NCBI RefSeq assembly: GCF_005239225.2
Contig: NC_133297.1
Span: 21,117,882-21,181,881, forward strand
Direction: 5' to 3'
DNA: 64,000 nt
Source of the DNA: Populus alba
Taxonomy: Eukaryota > Streptophyta > Magnoliopsida > Malpighiales > Salicaceae
Part shown: positions 31,701 through 45,900 of the stretch, piece by piece
How positions within the stretch are numbered: position 1 is the first letter of the stretch
Layout of the letters: the number at the start of each line of letters is the position of its first letter
The notes under the pieces: model-generated
Told to the model about the DNA's origin: nothing
Databases searched by the model: none
What the model saw: the letters and a program-made list of their open reading frames with translations, nothing else
Made by a program: the position numbers and the translations under genes

Positions 31701-32670
31701 GGATTCTGATGGAGAACAAGGTCAATAATAAAGGCTTATGGCCTTGCTTGTTGATGAGTGGAGATCGATCCTAGACAACCCTACATAGGAATGTTCCTTA
31801 TGATGATGAGACCCGCTCCTTAGAATGATAGGGGTGCATTGTGTGCTTTCATCCACTCTATTTTATTTGGTTTCTTTAGGGAAATGGAGCTACAATGCAT
31901 AGGGGGTACAGGGGAGCAAGCTATTGAAAAGATGATGGCATATTTTGTGGATGAACGAGAATAACCCCAAGCTATTATTGATCGTCTTAGATATTCATGG
32001 TTATTGGTATTTCAACTTCACTCCATATTCTTTTGATTTCTCATTTTCGGTCTTGGTTTTTTTGTAAAAGTTTTATTTGTTTTTAATTTCATCCTTGAAT
32101 CCCAATTTACCAAAATTATATTTTTTAATTTAGTCCTCATTCTTTGGATTTCTAATTTCTTTCATGGCCCTATTGTAAAATTCATTATTCTTTTCAATTC
32201 CACCCTTTAATTACAATATTGTTTAGTTTTCTAGGTCAATTTTGAGTCTCATTCTTTTTATTGTTTTTATCCTTTTACTAAATTTTTTTTTCAATTTCAC
32301 CCTTCAATAAAATATAAATTTATTTTTTATTTTAATTTTGATTCTCATTCTTTTAATTGTTATTTTTTAAATCATTTTTCTATAATTGAAATTGTTTTCT
32401 CAATTTCATCCTTTAAAATATAATTGATTGAGAATTAGACTTTATGGTTTTTCCAAATTAGGTGATTCAATGAATTTTTGACAAAAAAAAAAGGGCTTTA
32501 TAATTCTCTTTATTTTTTATTGGGTTATTTCAATTACATGATATGGGCTATAGGTTTGGCGGGATTTCCCGAGTTGGCTCAGCCCTAATTAGCATGGTTA
32601 CAAGTTTGTGATGACTGGTTTTTTATTATCTTTCTTTACCCCATTTCAGAACCTAAACATTATCTTTTAC
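31701..32670. repeat. A/T-rich DNA with a diverged 115-bp repeat (about 32040-32470)
   Basis: About four diverged units of roughly 115 bp, each with TCATTCTTTTxATTTxTxAT and CAATTTCACCCTTxAAT-like text. Left of it (31701-32030) is non-coding DNA, possibly the leader of the Tat-like relic. I see nothing coding. Confidence 0.5.
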
Positions 32671-33606
32671 ACACAGAAAAATAGTTTGGCCTCGCGGCAA
32701 AGTGCGAGTACCGAGTATAAACCCTTGACCCAGAAATCTATAAATAAGTGTTAAATAAGGTGATTCTTATTGAAAATTGATAAATTAGAAGGAAAATTAT
32801 TGTGATTTTGGATTAACATCTTTGGTAAATTAACTTAAAATTTGAATGAGATGAAGTAATAAATTGGCATACAAAACATCAACCCAATGAAGAATTGTGT
32901 AAATTCCCCAATCAGGTAAAATAATTATTTTAAATGAAATTTTTATAAATTTAGGTGAAAATATTTAGACAACAACAACAACAATAATAATAATAATAGA
33001 GTAGAATTCTAAATAAATTAATGTATGATTTTATGAGTGGAAAACGATGATCGTCGATATAAGCCTCGCATACAATTGCACTATTTTGACCAAAAATGGT
33101 GAAAACTCTGAGGAAAATTTTATTATAATTACGGATGGGAATCCCTAATGAATTAGTTTGAAAATATTGATGATTGAAGTGAATAAAATACTACACAAAT
33201 TTGGATTTCAATTTAAAATTATCTATTATCCAGATTTACAATATCAAGCATAACTCTTAACTCGAACAGTTTGATTGGGTTAAAAATTTCTGAGGACTCT
33301 CTTGAAATTCATGTTATCTTAATTTAAAATTTTAGTCAATAGAATTTCAAGAAGGCCTTGCAAGAGTGTCGATGCTCAGACAAAAAAAAATAACACATGA
33401 ACTTGTTAATGACATTGTTGTAATTTTGGCAAAATTCTCCTCCTTACCACTATTCTAGCCGATAACCATTAAAGAGTAGAGGAGACCTGACTTTTCTTCA
33501 TTTATATATACTGTTTGTTCTTCCAAAAATTTGGGCGAGAGAGTTCATGAAGGTGATTTCTACTAAAGGAGATTCATCCAAGGAAGAGACATTAATGAAA
33601 AATGAG
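32671..33606. other. A/T-rich non-coding DNA
   Basis: No frame of interest. A TATATATAC box near 33500 followed by a purine-rich stretch could be the promoter of an old, unidentified LTR. The DNA is interrupted by the Athila-family solo LTR at 33612. Confidence 0.3.
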
Positions 33607-33611
33607 TTGGG

Positions 33612-35180
33612 TGATTAGTACTTAAAAGTGCAATTTTATCAAGGTTTTATATCATCATTTTGCACTTGAAATATCAGTAACTCCTTAAGTAGAGCATGTT
33701 TTATAATAACATATCTAATAATATAAGATACCTTTAATTTATGATGAATGTTCATCTTAAATGCATATCTATCACATAAATCAAGGGATTGATTGATGAG
33801 TTTAACTACTAAAATTGAGAAGACAAAGAGAGGGCCAAGCTTAGAAATGATATGCTTGTTCAATCCAAACTGGAACACTATTCAGTTATTGGATCATAAC
33901 TGGAGCTGTAGAACTTGGATTTAGGTGTGCTTTATATGGATGGAAAGCTGAGACATAGGCCTAAAACTTTCATGCGAAGTCCAATATTCAAAAAGGTCAT
34001 TTTCAAGTTCAAATTATAGCAACAACAGAGAAGTTCGAATATGTCCAACAACCTAGATAATGTTCAGTGTTTAGCCCATATCTCGAGTTCTAGAAGTCCA
34101 AATGCACCGATTCTTCTTTTTGTTAAAAGCTAAGACAATTTCCTAGAACTTTCATGATAAAAATCTATTCAAATTATGACATTAGCAATGACGCTTTGTT
34201 TTGACAAGAAGATAAGGAATGTCACTAAGTTAAGATGTGGCCACCCACTCAACAATTAGTCATCAAATCAATAGTTTCAAATTTTAGCCTATAAAAGGAG
34301 GCATTTGCCATGCATTTAGGCATCTTGGTTTTCAGATCAAGATCATGCTCTTTATTTCTTTCTTCATATTTTTATAATGTTTAAGTTTTATTTCATGTTA
34401 TATTTTCCTTAATCTCTTGTTTATTCTTTTAATTTCCTTTACTATACTTATGTTCTCCTCTTGTTTATTTATGTTTCTCTTCTTCATTATGTTTAGCTAA
34501 GTTTATTATGTCAAGGTAAAAAGGTTTCACTAATGGTGTTAGAATAGGTAGAATATGAACTCAATATGGACTTCAATGTTTATATCCAAGAAAGTTTGTT
34601 ATTAACATGTCTTATCTTTTTATCTTATTAATTCTTAATACCTTACTTGTTAAATGGTTAATCTAGATTTGTGTTGTATAATACTTGATACAACAAATGC
34701 TTGGCACTTTCATAGCCAACCATATGGTATGATCTACACCTGTGTTATGAAAGGAACTTGATTTGTTGTTAACATAAGTTAGCATCACGAATTCCTCACA
34801 ATATTTAAAAGTTTGGTTTTACTTAAATAAGATAATTAATATGATCATGTTAACAATTTATAATGAACTATTAAAAATAAATCATACAATTGGAACCTCC
34901 TTTGTGTGTGGTTTCCAGTTGATTAATAAAAAGAGTTTATACTATACTTATTTGTAATACTATTAGTGGATCCTCTAACCTTGACAATTGTTTTATCATT
35001 GTTTAATCCTTACATTAATATCCCATAAAATTCTCATAAACTCTTTGTTTTATTAAATATATATATTATTTGTAATTTATATAGTTCCCCTCCCTGTGGT
35101 TCAATCCCGGTCTTGTCGGGTTATTTATTACTTTGACACTCCTGCACTTAGAATAAGACATCAATTTTTTGGTCGTGTCA
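33612..35180 (+). mobile_element. Athila-family solo LTR (1569 bp)
   Basis: TGATTAGTACTTAAAAGTGC to GGTCGTGTCA aligns with the LTR at 24725-26326 along its whole length. There is no internal DNA on either side. Flanks TTGGG (33607-33611) and TTAGG (35181-35185) look like a 5-bp duplication with one later change. A good TATA box (TATAAAAG) is at 34290-34297. Solo LTRs arise by recombination between the two LTRs of one element. Confidence 0.85.
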
Positions 35181-35185
35181 TTAGG

Positions 35186-37638
35186 GAGGAGAGAAATTAG
35201 TGAGACAAAGTGTGCAAGAATGGAAGAGGAAAGGAGGGGGATATGGGATTTGATGCAATAAATACACCATTAAATGTTTTGAGGTTGGTAAAAGGCTCTT
35301 AACCAATATATTTCTATTTTTAGTTGAATTTTTATTTTTATTGAAAAAACCCTAAATTCCTAAATTATAGGGTTATGCTTTTTTAGTATTTAAATGTGGA
35401 TTGGATTGTTTATTATAGTTTATGAGTGTGAAGAATGCATATTGATAACATGAATTGGATGAGTTTCAAGAAAGATTAAAAAAACCTTTAAATTCACAAA
35501 TTCTAGGGTTGTTAATTTAATTTTGGAAAAATTATTAAAATATTGGACATTATTATGTTTGAATGAGAGTAGTTAACAAGTAAAAAGCAAAATGGAAAGA
35601 AATCAAAGAAAATTTTGGGTTTCAATCCTTAAAGGTGGCCGACCATGTGTATGAAAAATTAAGGGATTTAGAAAACTTTTTATAGTTTATGTATTACTCA
35701 TGTGTTATATGGAGTATGGTAGGGCTATTAAATTGGTAAATATAAGTGTGTTGTGTAAGAAATATTTTTTATTTAAATATATTAATTTATTTTGGTATGT
35801 GTGGTCAAGGGAAAAGTTGGAAATTTAAAGTTTGTGTCTTTATGGAAATAAATGTTATTGGCCAAGGTGAAGGTTCTAGAAATAGTGATTGAAGTAGAAA
35901 TTCTTTATTTTTATAAATGTTTGCATGTTGTTCAAATGTTTGAAAAGACTACGAATAAGGATGTGTGAATATGTAGAGAAACAAATAAAACTATAGGTTA
36001 GTTTGTAGGCTAAGGAATGGATACATGAAATGGAATTAATTGGAAGAAAGAACATGAGAGCTGTGGTTATTAAGTGGTTGTGCATATGTATAGGTGGAAA
36101 GTGGTGTGAGAATTGACTATTTAAGTTGTATATGTCATGCTTATTGTTGAGTATAAAATGTGCTTGAGAATAGATAGTTATTATGAATGTTGGTTAATTG
36201 ACTAAATTGTTAGTTCGTAAATTAAGAAAATTTTGAATGGGTTTAAAACTTGGTTGATTTATGTTATTTTATGGGTTGAAAAGTATAATAAATGGATTAT
36301 ATAAAGTCACGTGTATAATGGGAAAGAAAAAAAAAAGAGAAAGATTTAGTTAGTGAAATTGTATTGTAGTCCTTCGTAAATGGGGAAGGTTAAGAAATTT
36401 TAATGGATATGGAATTTTAGTATAAAAAAATATATAGACGGGTTGAAATTTTAGGAAAGCATAAGAAATTGAATGTTAAATGTAGATTGTAGTTGAATTT
36501 GTATACGTTTTATTGTCTATTTGACATTATTATATTAGAATTGATGTGAATTGTAATAGAAATATAATTAAATGAATAGTAAGTAATGTGGAAAAACTTA
36601 TGATTGAGACTTGAATGCTTTATAATAGGATCAATTGTATTTGAGCTCAATTAAAATTTATGTAGACTAGGTTATTTTAGTAATGGGTCTTGTGGTTAAT
36701 TAAATAAAAAGAAAAGTCAAGAAATTGGTGAAAATGTATGAGAATAGTATTTTCAAACAATGTTAGAGATGTTTGGAAATTAATTGGAAGATTTTAAAGG
36801 GTCGTCATGGATTTTTTTTTTTGTGGTTGAAATTAAATAATTATGAAGATGGAGAATTTGGAAATTTGATATGATTATTTAATTTTTTGTATTAATTGAT
36901 TTTGTATGAAAATAAATTATTATAAGTGGGATGAAACTGGGTTATAAAATAATTAGATGTTTGTGAACATGTTTTTAAAATATAGAAACATGAAATTCCA
37001 AATGTTTTATGGTTGTTGGTGAATAAATGAGGTTGAGTTAAATTAAGAATGTAAGTTGGAGAAAATTTTATATCAAATTTGATTTGAATGGTAGGGTTTG
37101 AAATTAATAGTTTAAAAGTCTTAAATGAGGATTTAATTTAATAACATGAATATTAACCTATGAATTGTTGAATAATTGATCGTTGCAATGTGAGTGTTAA
37201 TTTAAATTTTTGAAATGTATGGAAAATTCTAAGGTTGAATTCTTAATTAGTGGTATGAACACTAATTATTATTGTTTTGAAAGTTGTAAGAGAAACATCT
37301 GGAATGGGATTGGATTCTCAAGAGCTTGGATAATATGAGTTAAGTAAGGGATATACAAATAAATACTTTTGGTAATGGTTAGATTCTCAATATTTATTTA
37401 TTTGTGTTGTTTATAAGTGCTTGGCATAAGAATTTATATTTATGGGGTAGAAAATTATATAAAATGTGTAATTGACTGCAAAGACGGTAATGTCTATATG
37501 AAGTATAATCATTCATAACAGAGGAATTATATGTGTTTGATTGGCCACAATGACAGTAATCCATGTGTGCATTGTAATTGACTGTAACGGTGAAAACCGG
37601 TCTTTGATTATGCTTGTCCACAATGATGGTAACTAGCA
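35186..37638. other. A/T-rich non-coding DNA
   Basis: About 2.4 kb with no convincing coding frame. Near 37480-37635 a diverged repeat based on TTGGCCACAATGACAGTAAT appears three to four times and resumes on the other side of the Tekay solo LTR, showing that the LTR was inserted into this array. Confidence 0.4.
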
Positions 37639-37652
37639 TGTAAACACCCAAA

Positions 37653-37738
<86 letters not shown>

Positions 37739-40700
37739 AAGAGAGAGAGAGAGGGAAAACGATGACTCAGTTTTCACTGCCGATGCAGAAATCGCCAGCA
37801 ACTCAGTTTCTGCTGCCGATTCTGGATCGGCAGTGATGCAGTCTTCGCTGCCGATTCTGGATCGGTAGTGACCCAGTTTTTGCTGCTGATACAGAAAATC
37901 GGCAGCAATGCAGTTTCTGGATCGGCAGCGACGCAGTTTTCACTGCTGAGGCAGAAATCGGCAGCGATGCAATGTTCGCTACCGATTTCTCAATCGACAG
38001 CAACGCAAAGCTGGGAGGGAGGGGTAAAACCGGTTTTAGATAGACCAAAACAAGGATAAGAATACATCTAAACCAACCCCCAAACAACCCACTTCATTTG
38101 ATGAGGAGTATAAATAGAAGGTGGAGAGAAAGGATGACCCATCTTCTTCCAAAAAAGCAGCTGCATGTCGTTCTTCTCTCCCTCTTTCACAACAGAAACT
38201 TAAATCAAACCAGTAGAGAGTGCTTGTAAACATGAGAGGGAAAGATGAGACCTTGAGAGAAGAGTGGACAACTGCCTAAAGGAAAGGAAAAAGAGGGCTG
38301 GAAAACGTGAGAAGAAGAAGGAGGAGGAGAACCAGCAGGAGAGGAGAAAAGAATAGTGTCAAACCCTCCTCAAACTTAGTTAAATTCAGAAGGTATGGGT
38401 CATGAAACTCCCTTCCTCTTCCCCTTAAGACCAGAAACGGAAATGAAGAAGAAAACCCTAAGAAAAAATTGATCTAAGATCTAAGCCAGCTGTGAAGGAA
38501 ACTGAAATTAACTAGGAGAACAAGGAAACTGAAGTGAAATGAAGCCAATTTCAGAACATCTAACAAAGAAAAAAATAAATAAAAATGGAAATAACAAATC
38601 ATGGTAGAGGGCTGGCTTTAGCTATGGGGTGGGCTAGCATGCATGTGTGTTTCTGCTGGGGTTTTACTATGCTGAAATTTATGTTTTCTGTTGGGGTTTG
38701 TTGAAAGATTATAGGTTGAAATTAGTGTGTTCTGCTGGGGTTTTGTTAGGTTGAAATTAGTGTGTTCTGCTGGGGTTTTATTGTGTTGTAATTAATGTGT
38801 TCTGCTGGAATTTATTGAAAGATTATATGCTGAAATTGATGGTTTTCCATGTATGTGTTCTGCTGGAATTTCGTTGAAGGATTATGTGCTGAAATTGATG
38901 GTTTCGATGTGTGTGTCCTACTGGAACTTAGCGACGGTGTATATGCTAGAGTTGTTACAGCATGTGTGGTGTGTGTACACGCCAAAATGTATGTTGTGCA
39001 GCGAAATTCTATTTCGCTGCCAAAACTGCGTTGTTGTGCAGCGAAACGCTAACTCGTTGTCGAAACTGTGTCGACTGCAGCGAATTAGTATTCGCTGCCG
39101 ATTAGTGTATTGTGCAGCGAAACTCTATTTCGCTGCCAAAATTGAGCCTTCTGCAGCGAATTAATATTCGCTGCCGATTTGTTTAATGTGCAGCAAAAAT
39201 GTAATTCGCTGCCGAAACTGTGTCGACTGCAGCGAATTAGCATTCGCTGTCGATTTGTGTGTTGTGCAGCGAAACTCTATTTCGCTGCCGAAACTGAGCC
39301 TTCTGCAGCGAATTAATATTCGCTGTCGAGTTATGCGTTGTGTAGCAAAACTGTGGCGCCAACAGCGAAACAGCTGTCGCTACCGAACTGGCAACCTGCA
39401 GCGAACTAATTCTCGTTGCCGAATTGGGCAGCCTGCAACGAACCAGTTCTCGCTGCCGATTTCTACAATAAGCCTCCTAGACAGAAATGACTTAAATGCG
39501 AGTAACAATTTCAGGATATGATGGTGTAAAATATGGAACACTTGAATATGAACATATGAACTCTTGAAATAAGTGTGGTGATGAATGTGATTCAAAAATA
39601 ATAATAAATACAATTGTACTGATTTGTGACCATTGATGTCTTAGGCGGTGCGGTCGGGATTGGACCATCATCAAGACAAGAACAACCCACAGGTGGAGCA
39701 GGTAGGTGACTTGCACCTTTTCTTTTCATACGTTGAATATTGAAATATTTTAACTTGAGTATTATCATATTGTTAGAACCGATATTAGATTTGTCGAACG
39801 TTTAAATGTTGACTAATGGTTGATTAGCTTCGGCTAATGGCATCCGAATGGATGCCCGTGATAAAGCTCGCTGCCGATACAGAAATCAGCAGCGACCCAG
39901 TTTTCGCTACCGATACAGAAATCGGCAGCGACGCAGTTTCCGCTTCCAATTCTGGATAGGCAGCGACACAGTCTTTGCTGTCGATACAGAAATCGGCAGC
40001 GACCCAGTTTTCGCTGCCAATACAGAAATCGGCAGCGACGCAGTTTCCGCTGCCGATTCTGGATCGGCAGCGACACAGTCTTTGCTGTCGATACAGAAAT
40101 CGGCAGCGACCCAGTTTCCGCTGCCGATTCTGGATCGGCAGCGACGCAGCCTTCGCTATGGCATCAAGATTGATGGCCGGGACAAATGAATGATTAGTTT
40201 CGGCGAATGGCATCCGAAAACTTGTGTATCTATATGTACTACTAGTTGTTATATCAAATACATGAAGAAATTATAAATGTTAATGCTTCATTTAACTGCC
40301 AGACCGTTAGTTACCATTATTATTATTATTAAGTATTTGCATTCTCTTAAATGTTTTGTACTACTGCAGGGACGTCGCACCAACGAGATGTCTAGGAAAC
40401 CCGATACAGGGGAACCTACTTTTACAAGGAATTATGTAGATGCATTCTAAATCACAATGTATTTTGTATGGATCAATGTACTGAATGTATAACTTTTATT
40501 AGATCCTTTTTGTTTAAAATTGTGATCGTTATTAGTAGGATAGGAATGCAAACTCATGTCTATGTATATATTTTTAATATGAACTTCAAATCATGCAACT
40601 TAATATTACGTGTTTGTGTAAGATTCGCTTTTAAATGAAATGTTGATTGTATGGATTGTATTTGGATGATGTGAGGATTCAGATTCACTGATTACCAGCA

Positions 40701-40773
40701 TCATGTGTATTAAGTAAATATTAAAAAAAAAAAAATTATTGTTGTTTTGGGCTTGGAAAGCCAGGTTGTTACA
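37639..40773 (+). mobile_element. Tekay solo LTR (3135 bp)
   Basis: It runs TGTAAACACCC to GGTTGTTACA, with no gag-pol beside it. Flanks TAGCA (37634-37638) and TAGTA (40774-40778) are a 5-bp duplication with one mismatch. Contents: a long TA then GA microsatellite (about 37658-37752), block A (about 37768-38000), TATA (38109-38116), block B (about 38995-39450, four units) and block C (39868-40160). Confidence 0.92.
37658..37752. repeat. TA/GA microsatellite at solo LTR start
   Basis: About 24 TA repeats followed by GA repeats. Short forms of the same pair are at the start of the other Tekay LTRs, so this is an expansion of an inherited site. Confidence 0.9.
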
Positions 40774-40903
40774 TAGTATATATAGATAAAATTTTGAACA
40801 ACCACAACGATGAATATTCACTTATAAATTGTAAACAATCATAACATTATAGAGCAATGTATGAATTTTAAATAGACCATATGAAAAAAAAACAATAAAA
40901 ATA

Positions 40904-41198
40904 CTTAATCAATCATGTAATGAGACTAAAATTATGGTAAAGATACTTAATTGATTGTGTAATAGGACTAAGGTTATGTTATGGATTACCTACTCAGTCC
41001 TGTAACGAGACTAGGGTTATGGTATAGATTACTTAGTCGGCTATATAACAAGACTAGGACTATGGTATTGATACTTAGTCAACGGTCTAACGAAACTAAG
41101 ATTATGCTATGAATTACTTAGTTAGTCGTGTAACTGGAATAAAGTTATGGTATTGATTACTTAGTCGGTTGTTTAACGGGACTAAGATTATTGATAAG
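40904..41198. repeat. 43-bp minisatellite, about seven units
   Basis: Units read ACTTAGTCGGTTGTxTAACG then GGACTAAGGTTATGGTAT with 15-25% divergence by eye. They lie next to the Tekay solo LTR in the same repeat-rich host sequence. Confidence 0.8.
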
Positions 41199-41399
41199 TT
41201 AAAGAAATAAGATTTGTGGAAGGATTTTTGATATAAAAAAATGTAAATAGACCACCATACAAAATTTAATACAAGAAATTATAATTAACCATAACGGTGA
41301 GAATTAGATTAAATTGACCACAACAACGGGATTTAACATGTTAAAATTTGATTTGGTCACAACAACATGCCTAGATTGAAAAATATATGAGGTGGAGAA

Positions 41400-41830
41400 A
41401 AATAATTGAATGAGCCAAACATGAGCACAGGGAATATTTAAAATGAAAATATATTTGATAGTGTAAATAATGAGCATAAAAACTATTTAAGATGGAAAAG
41501 AAATTGGACGTGCCAAAAATGAACACAAGAAATATTTGAGACATGGAATATATGATTTAGCCAAAATTTGGATATAAATGAATATTTATGTATGAAAAAA
41601 AATATAGACGAATCATTAATGGGCCAAATAAATATTGGTGTAAGAAAAATATACAATTGGGCTATAAATGAGCTTAAAGAATAATTATATATGAAAAATA
41701 TATTGACGGGCCATATAAATATTATTTAATGAAAAATATATAGGCAGGTCATAAATGGTCCAAATGAATAATTGAGCAAGAAAAATATATAAATATGCTA
41801 TAAATAGACAAAATACATAATTTAATATAC
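41400..41830. repeat. About 50-bp diverged repeat, roughly nine units
   Basis: Units contain GGGCCATAAATG, AATAATTxxxTATG and AAAAATATAT. The DNA is very A/T-rich and units vary in length, so boundaries are approximate. Confidence 0.5.
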
Positions 41831-43089
41831 ACACACATACATACACGACTAATTGAGGATGAAAATTAGATAAATGGGCATGAGTAATAATTAGATAAAT
41901 GTGGGAATTGCAAAGTCATATTGAGAAGCCATAGGTGACATAAAGAATTTTAAAATAAACAAATAGAAGTAAATAGGTTGGAAAGAACATTATAGGTAAT
42001 TAAATGAATGTACAAAATTAGTTGGTTAAAAAGGGATTTATAAACATGGAAATAAGTGAAGTGAGTGATGAATCGAGGTAATGATGGGTGATGAAATTAA
42101 TGATTAAGCCAAGATATGATCACAAGTAAATAAAAGAAAAATAAGATTCTAAATTATTCTGGAATATAAACTAATGATGATTTTATGAAAGTGGTTGAAT
42201 TAAAATGTAAATGATGATTGTAATGGAAATCATGGTATCTACATGAAACTTGATGAAAGAATAATAATGTTATATTATTCCTAGAGTTGATAAAGTGATC
42301 AATTGAAATGAATATCAGTATACTAAAAATGCTATTTTATGTTTATGTGTGTTTTATAGGTGTTTTACATATTCGTCTGGGATATCTTGATATTGGGTTT
42401 AGATCTTTGAAGATTACTTTATTTTGATAAAAAGTTAGTAAAATCAGTTAATGTTATAGAATAAATTATTATATATTTAATAAGTCAATAATGATATATA
42501 AATTATAAAAATACTGAGGAAAAAAAATGATGAATACCTTGTTATGGAAATTATGTATTCAAAAAGATTTTGTAAATTTATTATCTTATATTTAATATTG
42601 TATATCTTTATTATGTGTTGATGAAAGTAGTAAGCGGTAAGTTCAAGGCTATATATATATACATATAATTTCCTATTTTTCATGAACATAACTAGTAGAA
42701 ATGTGTAAATTGCATTAAAAAGTTTAGGGCGTTTCAACAAAGCTAGTTCACTTTACTTTAGAAATAGATATATTCTATTGTAGATTGCACTATGCAATCC
42801 AAAGTGCAACTTCAACTTTTCTCAAGATGTAAAAATATATAATACATTCTTATAATTTTGTTTTTCTCATTTTGTCTTTGAAATTTTAATTTGTTATATT
42901 TCAGCAATAAGGTGCACCCCAGCTTTTTTCTATAAGTGAATTGCAAGAGCCTATCTTTACAAGTAATGTGACCCACTTTTGACCCTACAAAAAATCAAGA
43001 AAATAAAAATAAAAACTAAAAAAAGAAAATCCAAAATACAAGAGGATATTATGGAAGAAAGCTTAAAAGATTGTCAAGTTGGTGGTAAA
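41831..43089. other. A/T-rich non-coding DNA
   Basis: No coding frame. GGGCGTTTCAACA at 42727-42739 resembles an LTR end, but I could not find the matching start. The last part (42740-43089) is the flank of Athila-2. Confidence 0.35.
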
Positions 43090-44657
43090 TGACACGACTA
43101 AAAGATTGATGTCTTCTCTCAAGAGCAGGAGTGTCGAAGTAATAAATAACCTAACAAGACCAAGGTCGAACCACAAGGAGGTTAACCATATAAATTATAA
43201 ATTATAAATAATAATAATAATAATAATAATAAGAGGACTTTGAGATGTAAGATTAATATGAGGATTCAACAATGATAAAAACAAATGTCAAGGTTAGAGG
43301 ATCCACTAATAGTATTTGAAATAAATATACTATAAACTCTTTTTATTAATCAACTGGAAACCACACACAAATGAGGTTCCAATCAAATGATTTATCCTTA
43401 ATAGTTCGTTATAAATTTTTAATATGCTTATATTAATTATCATATTTTAGTAATACCATACTTTTAAATATTGTCAGGAATTCATGATTTTAACTTATGT
43501 TAACAATAAATCAAGTTCCTTTCATAGCACAAGTGTATGTTATACCATACTATTGGCTATGAAAGTGCTAAGCATTTGTTATATCAGGTGTTATACAACA
43601 TAAATCTAGATTAACCATTTAACAAGCAAGTATTAAGAATTAATAAGATAAAAAGATAAGACATGTTAATAACAAATTTTCTTGGATATAAACATTGAAG
43701 TCCATGTTGAGTTTATATTATACCTATTCTAACACCATTAATGAAACTTTTTACCTTGACATAATAAACTTAGCTAAATATAATGAAGAAGAGAAACATA
43801 AATAAACAATATTAGAACATAAATATAGTAAAGGAAATAAAGAGCATAAACAAGAGATTAAGGAAAATATAAAATGACATAAAACTTAAACATTAAAAAA
43901 ATATAAAGAAATAAATAAAAAAGCATGATCTTAATCTGAACAACCAAGATGCCAAAATGCATGGCAAATACCTCCTATTATAGGCCAAAATTTGAAACTA
44001 TTAATTTGATGACTAATTATTAAGTGGGTGGCCACATCTTGACTTGGTGACAATCCTTATCTTCTTGTCTGAACAAAACATCATTGATAACGTCAAAATT
44101 TGAACAAACTTAACCATGAAAGTTCTAGGAAATTATCTCGGCTTTCCAACAAAAAAACATTGAGGTCATTTGGACTTCTAGAGCTTGAGATATGGGCTGA
44201 ACACTGAATAGCGTCTGGGTTGTAGGACATATTTGGACTTCTCTGTTGTTGCTATAATTTGGACTTGAGAATGGTCTTTTTAAATCTTGGACTCCCATGA
44301 AAGTTTTGGGCCTATTTCTTAGCTTTCCATCCATATAAAGCAAACCTAAATACAAGATCTACAGATCCAGATATGACCCAATGACCGAACAGTGTTCTAG
44401 TTTGGACTAAACCAACATTCTTTTCTAAGTTTGGCCCTCTCTTTGTCTTTTAAATTCCAGTAGTTAAACTCATCAATCAATCCTTTGATTTATATGATAG
44501 ACCTGCATTTAAGATGAACATTTACCATAAATTAAAGGTATCTTATAGCATCAGACTTGTTATTATAAAACATGCTTTCGTTAAGGAGATATTGATACTT
44601 TAAGTGAAAAATGATGATATAAACCCTTTATAAAAATGCACTTTTAAGTACTTATCA
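43090..44657 (-). repeat. Athila-2 3' LTR (1568 bp)
   Basis: Reverse complement of the LTRs at 24725 and 33612: TGACACGAC at the left edge and AAGTACTTATCA at the right. The right edge joins 3' UTR text shared with Athila-1, so this is a 3' LTR, not a solo one. Confidence 0.88.
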
Positions 44658-45900
44658 CGAACCTCCAACCAGCTTATTACTAGTCCGTAATAATCAAAGC
44701 GTTAAAATAGAAAAACAATTTGTAAATTCCACAAAGTAAAGCATTCACCATTCAACTTCTATTAATCTATACAGATAAATAAACTCTCATTAAATTTATA
44801 TATATCTGCTCAATACCTTTTAAACAAAATATTAATAAACCTTCCTTTTTATGTGCTCAATGTATGAAAACATAGATAATAGGGCTTTTATTAGAAGAAA
44901 ACAATATTATGTTCTAATGTTTAAGGTTAACTTTCTTGGGTTGGGATTATTATCTTCTTCTTTTTCTTTTTTTTTAATATATATACATATAACTTAAAAC
45001 ACAATGTATTTTTAACCCATGTAACGAGCTTTTGGCTAATAACTACCAAACCAGTTGATCTTAAGGCATTAGGTGTTGAGACACCCCTACGAGCTTAGTA
45101 ACTCGGGTTGCAGATACTGATATGTAGATTGTGCAATTTTTGATTCCCTTAAGCTTTTCTCCTCAACCCATGTAACAAGCATTAGGCCAATAGCTCCCAA
45201 GTCAGTTGACTTTAGGGTATTAGGTGTTAAAACACCCCTTCAAGTTTAATTGCTTAGGTTAGAGAGGCTACGAAACCAAACTTATCTACGTTTTTATTTA
45301 TTTATTTATTTACATTTATTATCATTTTTTTTCTTTTTTTTTTTGCAAATTATATACTATCCATTTCCCTTAGTTGTTACCTTTAACAGAAAAATATAAA
45401 TAATGTAGTAATCCAATGTGCAACCCACAATCATATGTTAAAGTGTGTGTGAAAATGAAGGTTTAAGAATACTTGTTAAATGAGTATATAAGTAGAATCA
45501 ATTGATAATAATACGAGAGTTTGTAAACCTGAATATTTCAAGAGAAGTATGTGATAGACCTTATGAATATTGCAAATAACCATTGAAAAATGTTTACTAA
45601 GATACGTCTCAAGAGTCAATTAAATTCTCCCTTACTTTGTCATCCTAGTAATAATAGTTTTATCAAATGGTTTTAATAATAGCAAAAATAGTTACTAAGT
45701 TTTTTTTTTTTAATATCAACTACTACCCTCTCCCCCCAACCAAAACAAGACATTGTCCTCAATGTCTTAAGGTAGAAAGATGGAGTGTAGAAGACATCAC
45801 CTGAAACAACGAACATTGACAAACCTAACACATTTAAACAAATATAAGAAAAAACAAAACAAAATAATGTGCTATTAACAAAACCAAAAGACACAAAGTT
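44658..45900 (-). other. Athila-2 3' untranslated region
   Basis: Aligns inverted with 23516-24724, including the two-copy 151-bp repeat and the text before the LTR. Near 45725-45765 it carries CAAGACATTGTCCTCAATG, the counterpart of the GAGGATAATGTCTCA site in copy 1. Confidence 0.7.

Noticed and set aside
37394..37801. 135-codon minus-strand frame at the solo LTR start
   Set aside because: Most of it is the translation of the TA and GA microsatellites.
42727..42739. LTR end GGGCGTTTCAACA
   Set aside because: It looks like an LTR terminus, but I found no matching start or target duplication within the window, so no element is called.
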